A stretch of DNA of 8,910 bases from an uncultured Clostridia bacterium (GCA_946409885.1 CAMJYF010000045.1:1-8910), one strand, 5' to 3'. Positions 1 to 6,739 are shown, counted from the stretch's first letter. The notes: generated by a model not told the origin, from the letters alone. Made by a program: numbers and translations.

Positions 1-488
1 ATAAGACCGGCGCCTATGAACTTCGTTTTCGCCTGGTCAAGCTGAAGCTGGATAATGGGACAACGGAATATCTCATCACAAACCTGCCTGAAAAGAGATT
101 CCTGCCGTCTGAAATCAAGAAACTGTACAATCTCCGTTGGGGAATCGAGGTCTCTTTCCTCTTTGCGAAGTACAGAGTGTCTATGAATTTCTTCCACAGC
201 ATCAAACGTGAATACATCATACAGGAGATCATTGCAAAATTGATCCTGTTCAACCTTGTTTCCCTGATTATTTCCTGTCATGAGATTCCTTTTTCAGATA
301 CGTTGTATCATTACAAGATCTCTTTCTCCGATGCGGTCTACAAATGCCGTTTTTTCCTTTTGAAATCGAAAGCGTATGAAAATATTTCGATGCTGCTTTT
401 ACATGATCTGACACCGATCAGGCCTGACAGATCCTTCGATCGTAATTTGCAGTCTCAACGTTTACGCACGCTCCAACACAGGCCCTGA
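1..488 (+). CDS. IS4-family transposase, 3' part (runs off the left edge)
   Basis: This is the C-terminal 161 residues of a DDE transposase, the enzyme that cuts and joins the ends of an insertion sequence. The frame is open from position 3 to the TGA at 486-488; the N-terminus with the two catalytic aspartates lies outside the window. The diagnostic IS4-family signature Y(2)R(3)E(6)K is intact as YNLRWGIEVSFLFAK (visible residues 42-56), with E49 as the third member of the DDE triad. A TNLP strand-like segment precedes it and a hydrophobic helix (IIAKLILFNLVSLII) follows, as is usual in DDE_Tnp_1 proteins. No frameshift or internal stop is visible, so the element may be active if its left part is complete. 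Base composition is clearly more AT-rich than the neighbouring gene to the right, consistent with recent arrival. The gene is the likely cause of the truncation of the glycosidase frame that follows. Confidence 0.88.
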   Translation, partial: KTGAYELRFRLVKLKLDNGTTEYLITNLPEKRFLPSEIKKLYNLRWGIEVSFLFAKYRVSMNFFHSIKREYIIQEIIAKLILFNLVSLIISCHEIPFSDTLYHYKISFSDAVYKCRFFLLKSKAYENISMLLLHDLTPIRPDRSFDRNLQSQRLRTLQHRP

Positions 489-672
489 TAGATTTACCTG
501 ATCCATACTTCCTTTTTTGCGGACTTCTCGGCCCGCCTGATTTTGTGTTCCTTTTTTACCCTTTTACCTTTTTCCTTTTATTATTTCGTCGATCGGCAGT
601 TGTTTATTCACTTTTTATGCATTCCCTCGCTACCTGGCTTAATGACATTGGAACGGTTCCCCGTCCTCACAG
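489..672 (+). mobile_element. Right end of the IS4-type element (non-coding tail and junction)
   Basis: This is an AT- and pyrimidine-rich stretch between the transposase stop and the point where the GC-rich glycosidase frame becomes recognisable. I see no gene in it. The exact terminal inverted repeat cannot be fixed because the left end is not in the window. The segment around 631-660 (CTGGCTTAATGACATTGGAA and following bases) is the most plausible end, because the downstream frame is open only from 646 and looks like native protein only from about 673. The boundary is therefore inferred to lie between about 646 and 672. Confidence 0.55.
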
Positions 673-1602
673 GTGTGGTACTCCGTTCCCAACGTGGGGC
701 ATTTTTCTAAAAATTACGCCCGCTTTCAGGGCAACTACCTGACGGAGGTGGCGGGCTGCGACTGCGCGGTGCTGGACCCCCGCTACCCGGAGGTACGCTC
801 GTTTCTCGTCGATACCTATACCGAAGCGGTCAAACAATGCCGGCCGGACGGGCTGAAGCTGGACTTCATCGACCGGTTCCGCTCCAACGGCGAGGTAAAG
901 GAGGGCATGGACCTGGTTTCGGTGGAGGATGCCACGCATCTGCTGCTGCGGCAGGTCTATAACGCCCTCACGGCGCTGAATCCGGAAATGCTGATCGAAT
1001 TTCGCCAGCCCTATTCCGGCCCGGTGATCGGGGCCTTCGGCAACCTGATCCGCGTGTGGGACTGCCCCAACGACGGCATGACCAACCGGGTCTCCTCTCT
1101 GAACCTGCGCCTGACGACGGACGCGGAGGTGCATTCCGACCCGATCCGCTGGGGACCGGACGAAACGCCTGAGCAGACGGCAGCGCTGCTGTGGGGGACC
1201 CTGTTCAGCGTGCCGCAGATCTCCGTCCGGCTGGCGGAGCTGACCGGGGAACAGAGCGCCGTGCTGCGGCGGTACCTCTCCTTCTGGCGGGCCCACCGGG
1301 AGACGCTGATGCGCGGCCGGCTGACCGTACAAAGCCCGGACTGCATGTTCTCCTGTGACGCCGCCGAAAAGGACGGGGAACGGATCGTCCTGTGCGCCGC
1401 GCAGTATTTCGTTGACGTATCCGACACCCTCCGCGCTTACGTGTGCAACCTGACGCAAACGCCGCGCGTTATCATAAAAGCAGCGCCTGGTACGGAGATC
1501 CGCGCCAAAGACTGTCTCGGAAACCCGATATTCACAAACATTGCCCAATGCGAACTCACCGAAGTCCCCGTCCCGGTGGGAGGCATGATTGAAACAAAAT
1601 AG
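646..1602 (+). pseudogene. GH36-like alpha-galactosidase / melibiase-type glycosidase, 5'-truncated by the IS
   Basis: This open frame resembles the C-terminal half of a GH36/melibiase-type glycoside hydrolase, which removes terminal galactose or related sugars by a retaining mechanism. Counting the GTG at 673 as residue 1: VWYSVPNVGHFSK is a barrel strand with the usual aromatic pattern; VLDPRYPEVRSFL (33-45) and PDGLKLDFIDRF (58-69) match the family, with D64 of the K-x-D-F motif as the expected nucleophile; RVWDCPND (127-134) is the region where the acid/base aspartate is expected; HSDPIRW and the GTLFSVPQISVRL strand follow. The last roughly 100 residues look like the C-terminal beta domain, and the frame ends normally with TAG at 1600-1602. 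There is no ribosome binding site or credible start. The frame opens only after the TGA at 643-645, inside or beside the IS tail, so the N-terminal part is missing. GTG 673 is probably an internal Val codon. The GH36 assignment rests on motifs I recognise, and a related clan is possible. Confidence 0.68.
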
Positions 1603-1619
1603 GCAGCCTCTAAAAAAAC

Positions 1620-1652
1620 CTGTTGCAAACAACAGCGATCATGTGCTATATT
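1620..1652 (+). promoter_or_regulatory. Promoter of the secreted PHP gene with a palindrome over the -35
   Basis: TTGCAA (1623-1628) and TATATT (1647-1652) are 18 bp apart, with TG at 1644-1645 forming an extended -10. The expected start is near 1659, about 38 nt before the ATG at 1697. A 6-bp inverted repeat CTGTTG-CAAA-CAACAG (1620-1635) covers the -35. It has no T-run after it, so it fits an operator better than a terminator, but no cognate regulator is seen. Confidence 0.6.
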
Positions 1653-1696
1653 ATATATATCATTGGACAAATCTTGATTGCAAAGGAGAAAGATCC

Positions 1697-3097
1697 ATGA
1701 AAAAGTTTTTATGCGTAATGCTCAGTATGGTTATGCTGCTCAGCATATGCGGCGGATTTTCGGCGTCGGCAGCGTCCGACTATACGATCGTATCGCCGTA
1801 TGAGGACGTTGTATGGAGCGGCGATAACGCATGGGGCGCGTACAGAGGCGTTCTTCATTCGCATACCACCTGGAGCGACGCCGATGAGGATCTCCCGACA
1901 ATGGTAAAGGAATATTATTCCCTCGGTTATGACTTTCTTGCCAACAGCGATCACGCTGTGACGGGCGTTGAGTGGAACAAAGAACCGGAGCTTGTATCTC
2001 CCTATTGGTATCAGTATTTTCTGGGCAACAAGCTGACTGTTCTTTCCGATGAAGAGTACGAGGCGATCACTTCCGGCGCCTACAATGGCAGAGGTTACGG
2101 TATGACCTGCATCACCGGCGCCAACGAGCTGAACCATCTTACGCTCTCCAAAAACCATGTGAACGGATATTTTCTCCCCACCGGCGTGGGCAACGGATTT
2201 GCCGGGTATTATCCGGGGAAGAATATAACCGACCCCTCTGGCTATGTCGGTGAAAATGAGGTCGGTATTGAAAACGCCCTAAGATTTGTGGAAGACAACG
2301 GCGCGCTTTCTCATATCAATCACCCCGGAGACGTGCTGGATTCCAACAGACATCCCGAGGTGGTCACAGACCCTGAAACGGTCAGCTTTTACGGCAATCT
2401 TTTGCTGAAATACAAGAGCTGTCTCGGCATAGAAGCGCTCAACGAGGTCAACAGCGTAACGCGCTATGACAGAGTGCTGTGGGATCAGCTTCTGATGTAC
2501 TGCCTGCCCTACGGCAGAACCGTCATCGGCTTCAGCAATACAGACGCCCATTCTCTTCTCAACTGCGACAGCTCTTTCAGCGTATTTATGATGAAAGAGA
2601 ACACACAGGAGGAAGTCAAAAAGACCATGCAGTCCGGCGCTTTCTTCTGCGTGTCGAAGTGCCTTCCGGGAAATGACGTTTATGAGATCGGCCCCAAAGA
2701 GGATATTGACGTCAGAGGCAAGGGCATCCCTTATCCGATGTTCAACAGCGTTGAGGTAAACGGGCACAAGGTTTCCGTCACCGTCGAAAACGCCAATGAA
2801 ATACAGTGGATCGCCGACGGCAAAGTCATCATGAAGAGCGAAGTCGGCGCCGATCCCATCGTTTTGGATCTTGACGCAGTCGAAGGCAGCAAGGATTTCC
2901 GGTATATCAGGGCGGAGATCTTAGGGGAAGGCGGCATTTGTCTGACGCAGGCGCTTGTGATCGACGACGGAACCGAGCCGCTGACCTTCCACGCGGAAGA
3001 GCACACGCCGAGCCTTGTCGAAAGACTCATCATGTTCCTGCGCGGATTGAAACTTTACAACCTCTTTGTTGAGATCTTCCGCGCTGTCAGAAAATAA
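1697..3097 (+). CDS. Secreted PHP-domain metal-dependent phosphoesterase-like protein
   Basis: This is a 466-residue protein with a Sec signal peptide (basic MKK, hydrophobic core VMLSMVMLLSICGG, likely cut after SASA near residue 26), so it acts outside the membrane. The body is a PHP domain, a metal-binding phosphoesterase fold. Visible ligand motifs are LHSHTTWSD (H54, H56), NSDHA (D85, H86), ANELNH (E144), SHINHPGD (H206, H209), a GIEALNE element (E246) and SNTDAH (D283, H285). The full metal-site set appears intact. Residues about 345-430 form a beta-rich C-terminal domain, and the last 25 residues are a basic amphipathic helix. The start at 1697 is preferred over an in-frame ATG 108 nt upstream, because AAAGGAGA (1682-1689) sits just before it and the signal peptide begins there. 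Cytoplasmic PHP proteins are common (histidinol phosphatase, polymerase subunits), while a signal peptide suggests a hydrolytic role at the cell surface. The substrate is unknown. The gene has its own promoter and a terminator. Confidence 0.85.
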   Translation: MKKFLCVMLSMVMLLSICGGFSASAASDYTIVSPYEDVVWSGDNAWGAYRGVLHSHTTWSDADEDLPTMVKEYYSLGYDFLANSDHAVTGVEWNKEPELVSPYWYQYFLGNKLTVLSDEEYEAITSGAYNGRGYGMTCITGANELNHLTLSKNHVNGYFLPTGVGNGFAGYYPGKNITDPSGYVGENEVGIENALRFVEDNGALSHINHPGDVLDSNRHPEVVTDPETVSFYGNLLLKYKSCLGIEALNEVNSVTRYDRVLWDQLLMYCLPYGRTVIGFSNTDAHSLLNCDSSFSVFMMKENTQEEVKKTMQSGAFFCVSKCLPGNDVYEIGPKEDIDVRGKGIPYPMFNSVEVNGHKVSVTVENANEIQWIADGKVIMKSEVGADPIVLDLDAVEGSKDFRYIRAEILGEGGICLTQALVIDDGTEPLTFHAEEHTPSLVERLIMFLRGLKLYNLFVEIFRAVRK

Positions 3098-3136
3098 GAT
3101 TCGTCTTGGTTCAACCGCTGCCGTTAAAATGATGAT

Positions 3137-3183
3137 AAGGGGCGGTTCCTTGTCTGCGTGCACAGAACAGGGAACCGCCCCTT
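3137..3183. terminator. Strong hairpin terminator between convergent genes
   Basis: The perfect 13-bp inverted repeat AAGGGGCGGTTCC (3137-3149) / GGAACCGCCCCTT (3171-3183) can be extended by three more pairs, one of them G-U, leaving a 15-nt loop. On the plus strand it is followed by GCTTTTATT and serves the PHP gene. On the minus strand it begins 4 nt after the TAA of the condensation-domain gene and is followed by ATCATCATTTT. It probably works for both, better on the plus strand. Confidence 0.8.
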
Positions 3184-3187
3184 GCTT

Positions 3188-4567
3188 TTATTGATTATCG
3201 ATCTCGGCAAGGATCTCGTCGGATAAATCCTTTACCGTCCGGTCGGGCTGGGCAAGGCCTCTGGTGATGAACTCGATCATAAACCGGTGCATTCTTTCGA
3301 TATTGTCCGGATTGATGTAATTCACAGCGTACTGATATTCCACATACAGGTCGCCCGTGCTGTCGTGGGGCATGAAGTTGATGTACAGCGGAATGGAGGC
3401 CACGCCGATGGATATCTCCTCAAAATTGAGCTTCAGCGGAATCTTGTCGATATCCTCAAACGCCTGATATCCGAACCAGATGGTATTGTAGATACAGTCT
3501 TTGGGCAGGTTGTAGTATTTTTCCGCCGCCGCGCGGCCCTCTGTAAAGGAAATGAACTTATGGCGGTAGGCCTCCTTCAGGCTGTTGCTGAAGGACCTGA
3601 GCGCGTCGTTGAACGAAAGCGCGGGATCGACGATGGTGCGGCAGGGCATGGAGGCCGCGAAGAGCAGCCCGCAGTTTTTCTGCTGAATGGTGGAGCGGCG
3701 GGACGCGATGGCGCCGATGGTGACGTCATCCGTTTCGCATACCTTGGCCAGGAAGGAGCGGATGCCGAACTGATAGAACGTCTGCACGGAGATATTTTTT
3801 TCAAGAGAGACTTCCTTCAGCAGATCGGTAAACGCCAGCGGGATGTGGCGGTGAAGGATCACCGCGCCGTACTGGGTGAGATCCTGCGCCTTGCCCCAGT
3901 TTTTGCCGGGGACGATCTGTTTGCTGGCCACGCCGTCGATGGAGGTAAAGTGCGGCTCAGACGCTTTGAACTGCGCGTCCACCCAGTCAAGCTCCGCCTG
4001 ATACCGGGGTGAGCGGAAATACTCCAGCTCCTTCTCGATGGCAGGAATGGGGGAGATGCCGGGCTCCGGCAGGTCCGTTCCGTTGAGCAGCGCCAGGTAC
4101 ACTTTAAAAATGTACCTGGTGGCGTACATCATGGAATAGCCGTCCAGGGTGATGTGATGGGCGCAGAAGTAAAGGGTATGCTGCCCCCCGGCCAGCCGCA
4201 GCAGCCGGAACCGGTAGAGATGCGTATCAAAATGGCCGTTGGGGAACGGGGTGGTGTTGTACTGATACAGCAGCTTCGCCACGTCGTCCTCTGTTTTGTC
4301 GGTCATATCCACCAATTCGATATCCGTGGGTTCCTCGTCAGAGAAATACAGCAGCTGCTCGCCGTCTTCCCGCTTGTGGATCCGCGCGGACATATACGGA
4401 AGCCGTTTGACCGTCAGCCGCACGGCCTCCAGCATTTTTTCCTCGTCGATCTCCGATTCGATATTAAAGCGGACGCCGAGATTCAAAAACTGATCGGGAA
4501 GGCCTTCAAAGTATTTATTATAGCATTGCTGCTGATAACACAATTCATGGTAAACAGGTTCAGACAT
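3188..4567 (-). CDS. Stand-alone condensation-domain-type acyltransferase
   Basis: This is a 459-residue protein of the HxxxD acyltransferase superfamily, which includes NRPS condensation domains, wax ester synthases, alcohol acetyltransferases and PapA proteins. These enzymes move an acyl group from a thioester to an amine or hydroxyl. The catalytic motif is complete: FCAHHITLDGYSMMY, giving HHxxxDG at residues 137-143 with H138 as the expected general base. The N-terminal lobe (about 1-160) and a C-terminal lobe ending near the terminus match one full condensation domain, and no adenylation or carrier domain is attached. A clear DFGWG motif of canonical NRPS C domains is not evident, so a free acyltransferase acting on a small molecule or a carrier protein in trans is more likely. 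The ATG at 4567 is chosen because AGGAGG (complement of 4575-4580) lies 7 nt before it and a consensus promoter lies just upstream. A longer frame to 4981 would cross that promoter. The natural substrate cannot be read from the sequence. Confidence 0.82.
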   Translation of the reverse strand: MSEPVYHELCYQQQCYNKYFEGLPDQFLNLGVRFNIESEIDEEKMLEAVRLTVKRLPYMSARIHKREDGEQLLYFSDEEPTDIELVDMTDKTEDDVAKLLYQYNTTPFPNGHFDTHLYRFRLLRLAGGQHTLYFCAHHITLDGYSMMYATRYIFKVYLALLNGTDLPEPGISPIPAIEKELEYFRSPRYQAELDWVDAQFKASEPHFTSIDGVASKQIVPGKNWGKAQDLTQYGAVILHRHIPLAFTDLLKEVSLEKNISVQTFYQFGIRSFLAKVCETDDVTIGAIASRRSTIQQKNCGLLFAASMPCRTIVDPALSFNDALRSFSNSLKEAYRHKFISFTEGRAAAEKYYNLPKDCIYNTIWFGYQAFEDIDKIPLKLNFEEISIGVASIPLYINFMPHDSTGDLYVEYQYAVNYINPDNIERMHRFMIEFITRGLAQPDRTVKDLSDEILAEIDNQ

Positions 4568-4597
4568 GGTTATTCCTCCTTTTTTTTCGTTGGTTTT

Positions 4598-4626
4598 ATT
4601 ATACACAACCGGCGAAAAAATGTCAA
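4598..4626 (-). promoter_or_regulatory. Perfect consensus sigma-A promoter of the acyltransferase gene
   Basis: Read on the minus strand, TTGACA (complement of 4621-4626) is followed after exactly 17 nt by TATAAT (complement of 4598-4603). The start is expected near 4591, giving a leader of about 24 nt that holds the AGGAGG site. Both hexamers match the consensus fully. Confidence 0.85.
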
Positions 4627-4656
4627 GTATTCCGTAAGCCGTCTTTTGCGCGGGCG

Positions 4657-5076
4657 TTATTCCATACCCAGCAGTTCCAAGGTACGGGGGTCCGGCCGGC
4701 CGCCGAAGAACCGGTCCAGCACCCGGTCGAACACGGAGTTTCCCCCCGCCGCAAGGGAAAACAGCGTCATGGAGGAGCGCAGCTTCATGTCGTCGGGCCG
4801 GCCGAAGATCTCCGTCGCGTTGTCGGAGGAAAGCCGCAGCAGCGCCTGACAGATAGCGGTCAGGTTGCCGCCCAGGTAGGGATCCGCCAGAAACGCCCGC
4901 GCCTCCTCCAGGCTTTCCACGCCGTAATACTGAGCAGAAGGGCTGTAGCCCAGCCCCTTCATCTGCGGGAAGATATACCACATCCAGTGGGATTCCTTGC
5001 GCCCGTTGGTGATTTCCCGCAGGGCGGCGGCGAAATCACGTTGGTGCGCGGCGGTGAATCTTGTCAGGTCGGCCAT
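4657..5076 (-). CDS. DUF1810 family protein
   Basis: This is a 139-residue cytoplasmic protein of the DUF1810 family (COG5579-like), whose biochemical function is not established as far as I know. The family signatures are clear: the HWMWYIFPQMKGLG block (residues 30-43), SxxAQYYGV (47-53) and DDMKLRSSMTLF (95-106). The protein is all-helical in appearance and near the usual full length, with no signal peptide or membrane segment. The ATG at 5076 is preceded by AAGGAG with a 6-nt spacer (sequence AAGGAGCCCCTT before the ATG) and a perfect promoter. It is followed, after an 89-bp gap containing the next promoter but no obvious terminator, by the acyltransferase gene in the same direction, so some read-through is possible. 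No functional link to the CRISPR island on the other side is evident; its promoter diverges from that of the cas6 operon. Confidence 0.88.
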   Translation of the reverse strand: MADLTRFTAAHQRDFAAALREITNGRKESHWMWYIFPQMKGLGYSPSAQYYGVESLEEARAFLADPYLGGNLTAICQALLRLSSDNATEIFGRPDDMKLRSSMTLFSLAAGGNSVFDRVLDRFFGGRPDPRTLELLGME

Positions 5077-5115
5077 AAGGGGCTCCTTTCCGTACGGGCA
5101 AACCGTTTTTGTTTT

Positions 5116-5144
5116 ATTATAATGAAAGCAAAAAGCAGTGTCAA
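5116..5144 (-). promoter_or_regulatory. Perfect consensus sigma-A promoter of the DUF1810 gene
   Basis: On the minus strand TTGACA (complement of 5139-5144) and TATAAT (complement of 5116-5121) are separated by exactly 17 nt. Transcription should begin near 5109, with a leader of about 33 nt containing the AAGGAG site. Confidence 0.85.
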
Positions 5145-5256
5145 TAAAACAGGTAAAAAAAAGGAGCGGAAAGCGGAGAACGCCCCTCCGGCGGGTAAAC
5201 GAAAAAAGAGCGGAAAACCTTTTTTGGGGCTGTTTTCTTTTTTTTTGATTGATTTT

Positions 5257-5285
5257 TTGAACGGAATGTGGCATAGTGATAGAAA
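5257..5285 (+). promoter_or_regulatory. Candidate promoter of the 128-aa ORF / cas6 operon
   Basis: TTGAAC (5257-5262) and TAGAAA (5280-5285) are 17 bp apart, with TG at 5277-5278 as an extended -10. An alternative uses CATAGT (5272-5277) with TTGATT (5245-5250) at a poorer 21-bp spacing. The match is much weaker than the other promoters in the window, suggesting lower or regulated expression. It lies downstream of a purine/T-rich divergent intergenic stretch (5145-5256) in which I see no gene. Confidence 0.4.
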
Positions 5286-5313
5286 GAAACCAGACTGAGA
5301 AAGGAACATCGGC

Positions 5314-5700
5314 ATGATCATCAAATCCTACGTGGGCGGTCACTCGCTGAAAATCTACCGAAACTGCGTGTACGACCCTTCCATCCGCAAATACCGGGGC
5401 GGCACGCTGCTGTGCGAGATCCCCTACAGCGGCCGGATGCTGAACGCGAAAATCCGGCAGGAGGAGGCCGCGCCCCTGTATTACGACGGCGTGGCCGTGC
5501 CCACCCTTACCCCGCAGATCTTTGAAGAGGTGGACCGGCTGCCCCCGGAGACGGAATGCGACCTGTGCATCGTTTCCGCCCTGTACGCGGCCGCCTGCCG
5601 GGCGCTGGGCCGGGATACCTCCCGGTTGCTGACCATCGGCCCGCCGGTGGTCAACGAGGAAGGGATCACCGTGGGCACGGTGGCCCTGAACCGCAACTGA
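5314..5700 (+). CDS. Uncharacterised 128-residue protein in operon with cas6
   Basis: I do not recognise this family. The protein is 128 residues, soluble in appearance, with no signal peptide or membrane helix. It starts with a beta-rich segment (MIIKSYVGGHSLKIYRNCVY), then a middle part with YYDGVAVPTLTPQIFEEVDRLP, and a C-terminal half DLCIVSALYAAACRALGRDTSRLLTIGPPV. That half looks like an alternating beta/alpha unit with a small-residue-rich helix (about residues 83-110), ending in a short strand pair. Cysteines sit at 18, 34, 82, 85 and 95; C82-x2-C85 is the only close pair. The ATG at 5314 follows AAAGGAAC and the frame shows the same third-position GC bias as cas6, so it is very probably real. 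It ends 13 nt before the cas6 start, and the cas6 Shine-Dalgarno begins right after its stop, which indicates co-transcription. Context suggests an accessory or regulatory role in the CRISPR locus, but this is inference only. Confidence 0.75.
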   Translation: MIIKSYVGGHSLKIYRNCVYDPSIRKYRGGTLLCEIPYSGRMLNAKIRQEEAAPLYYDGVAVPTLTPQIFEEVDRLPPETECDLCIVSALYAAACRALGRDTSRLLTIGPPVVNEEGITVGTVALNRN

Positions 5701-5713
5701 AAGGAGCCTTTTG

Positions 5714-6430
5714 ATGCAGATACAGATCGAGTTTTCTTTAAAGCAGCCGCTGACGCTGCCCATGGCCTACCAGTACCAGCTGCAAAGCGCCCTTTACCGC
5801 AAGCTGAGCGAGGGCGGCGAGCCGGGCTGGCACGACGGCGGCTTTTCCGCGGACGAGCGGCGCACCTTTAAGGCCTTCTGCTTCGGCAGCCTGCACGGCC
5901 CCTACGAGGTGCGCGACCGGTCCTTTTTGTGCTTTACGGACCGGCTGTGGCTGGAATTCCGCAGTCCCCTGTTCGCGTGCTGCGACGCGCTGCAGCGTTC
6001 GCTGGAGCTTTCGCCCTGTCTCAGGCTGTTCGATACGTCGCTGGAGGTCACCGGGGCGCGGCTGCTCAACCGCCACATTCTGACGGACAGCGTCCGCTTT
6101 TCCGCCGAAACGCCCATCGTCGTCTCCCGCCGCCTGCACGACGGCAAAACGGAATATTTCTCCCCGGAGGAGGAGCGCTTTTTCAACGGGATCTGCGACA
6201 ACTACGCCGAAAAATACGCGGCCATCGCCGGGGACGACGCCCCGGAGCTGCTGCTGCGCCCCGGCGGCGGCTTCCGCAAAACGGTGACCCGCTACAAGGG
6301 GATCTGGGTGACCGGCTGGCGCGGGGATATCGTCGTAAAGGCGCCCCCCGCCGCCCTGGAGCTGCTGTACAACGCAGGACTGGGAGAGAAAAACGCCCAG
6401 GGCTTCGGCTTTGTGAATATCAAAGACTGA
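5714..6430 (+). CDS. cas6: CRISPR-associated endoribonuclease Cas6
   Basis: Cas6 cuts the CRISPR precursor RNA at the base of each repeat hairpin, leaving an 8-nt 5' handle on the crRNA. This 238-residue protein has the family layout of two ferredoxin-like folds. The C-terminal glycine-rich signature is GLGEKNAQGFG (222-232, G-h-G-x5-G-h-G), and it is followed by FV. In the N-terminal half, YQLQSALYRKL (21-31), GWHDGGF (38-44) and RRTFKAFCFGSL (49-60) match the region that in related Cas6 proteins carries the catalytic His; H40 is the likely general acid and K53 sits at the conserved FKxF position. It therefore looks active. The ATG at 5714 is taken because AAGGAG (5701-5706) sits 7 nt before it; a TTG one codon earlier is less likely. 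The gene ends at 6430, immediately before a terminator, and the array it should process begins 310 bp downstream. No cas1, cas2 or effector gene accompanies it. Confidence 0.92.
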   Translation: MQIQIEFSLKQPLTLPMAYQYQLQSALYRKLSEGGEPGWHDGGFSADERRTFKAFCFGSLHGPYEVRDRSFLCFTDRLWLEFRSPLFACCDALQRSLELSPCLRLFDTSLEVTGARLLNRHILTDSVRFSAETPIVVSRRLHDGKTEYFSPEEERFFNGICDNYAEKYAAIAGDDAPELLLRPGGGFRKTVTRYKGIWVTGWRGDIVVKAPPAALELLYNAGLGEKNAQGFGFVNIKD

Positions 6431-6431
6431 C

Positions 6432-6482
6432 GCGCCCGGCGCGGTCCCCCCCCGGCCAAGGCCGCGCCCGGCGCAGTTTTTT
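6432..6482 (+). terminator. Intrinsic terminator of the cas6 operon
   Basis: Two near-identical GC-rich copies pair with each other: 6432-6444 with 6462-6474, 12 G-C pairs interrupted by one C-C mismatch, with a 17-nt loop. A T6 run follows at 6477-6482. The stem begins 2 nt after the cas6 stop codon. It should separate cas6 transcription from that of the array, which has its own promoter. Confidence 0.85.
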
Positions 6483-6693
6483 CCGCCCCGCCGCTGCGAA
6501 CCACCGACGGCCGCGGCGGGGAAACGGTCCGTTTTTGCCCGTCCGCCGCCTTCCCCCGCCGTTTTGCGCCGGTGCGAACCGCCGAGGGATGGGGAGCAAG
6601 GAGCGTTTTCCGCCGACCGGCCCCTTTTCACGGTTGACCGGATGAAGGAATATTTGTACATATTGTTGCTATTGCGTCTGTTTTTTTGCACGC
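6483..6693 (+). other. GC-rich gap between cas6 terminator and array promoter (leader region)
   Basis: I see no convincing gene here. It contains a 9-bp inverted repeat CCCCGCCGC (6486-6494) / GCGGCGGGG (6513-6521) followed by a T5 tract near 6533. It also holds an imperfect 21-nt direct repeat (6490-6510 and 6568-6588, 18 of 21 identical, core TGCGAACC). The last 50 bp before the promoter become AT-rich, as CRISPR leaders often are. In a locus with adaptation this would be where new spacers are directed, but no adaptation genes are present in the window. Confidence 0.5.
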
Positions 6694-6722
6694 TTGACAG
6701 AACGATGCCTGTGTGATATAAT
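6694..6722 (+). promoter_or_regulatory. Perfect consensus promoter driving the CRISPR array
   Basis: TTGACA (6694-6699) and TATAAT (6717-6722) are exactly 17 bp apart, with TG at 6714-6715 adding an extended -10. Transcription is expected near 6729, only about 10 nt before the first repeat at 6740, so the precursor RNA has almost no 5' leader. This fixes the array direction as plus, in agreement with the repeat handle and the degenerate last repeat. Confidence 0.9.
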
Positions 6723-6739
6723 AACTATCGGTTTGTGCG

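Noticed and set aside
510..535. Hairpin after the transposase stop
   Set aside because: Only four pairs and no T-run after it; not distinguishable from chance.
667..1632. Long open frame on the minus strand opposite the glycosidase
   Set aside because: Shadow of a GC-rich gene; no recognisable domain or start site, whereas the plus-strand frame has clear enzyme motifs.
3188..4981. Longer version of the acyltransferase starting at 4981
   Set aside because: The extra N-terminus lies across the consensus promoter and the DUF1810 gene, and the ATG at 4567 has an ideal AGGAGG.
5314..5700. Resemblance of the 128-aa protein to DUF1874/AcrIII-1 ring nucleases
   Set aside because: A loose SAL...LG pattern is shared, but the conserved active-site His context (GHxST) is absent, so no assignment is made; kept only as a hypothesis.
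5929..6645. Long plus-strand frame overlapping cas6 in another register
   Set aside because: Arg/Ala/Pro-rich low-complexity translation typical of off-frame reading of GC-rich DNA; it also crosses the cas6 terminator.
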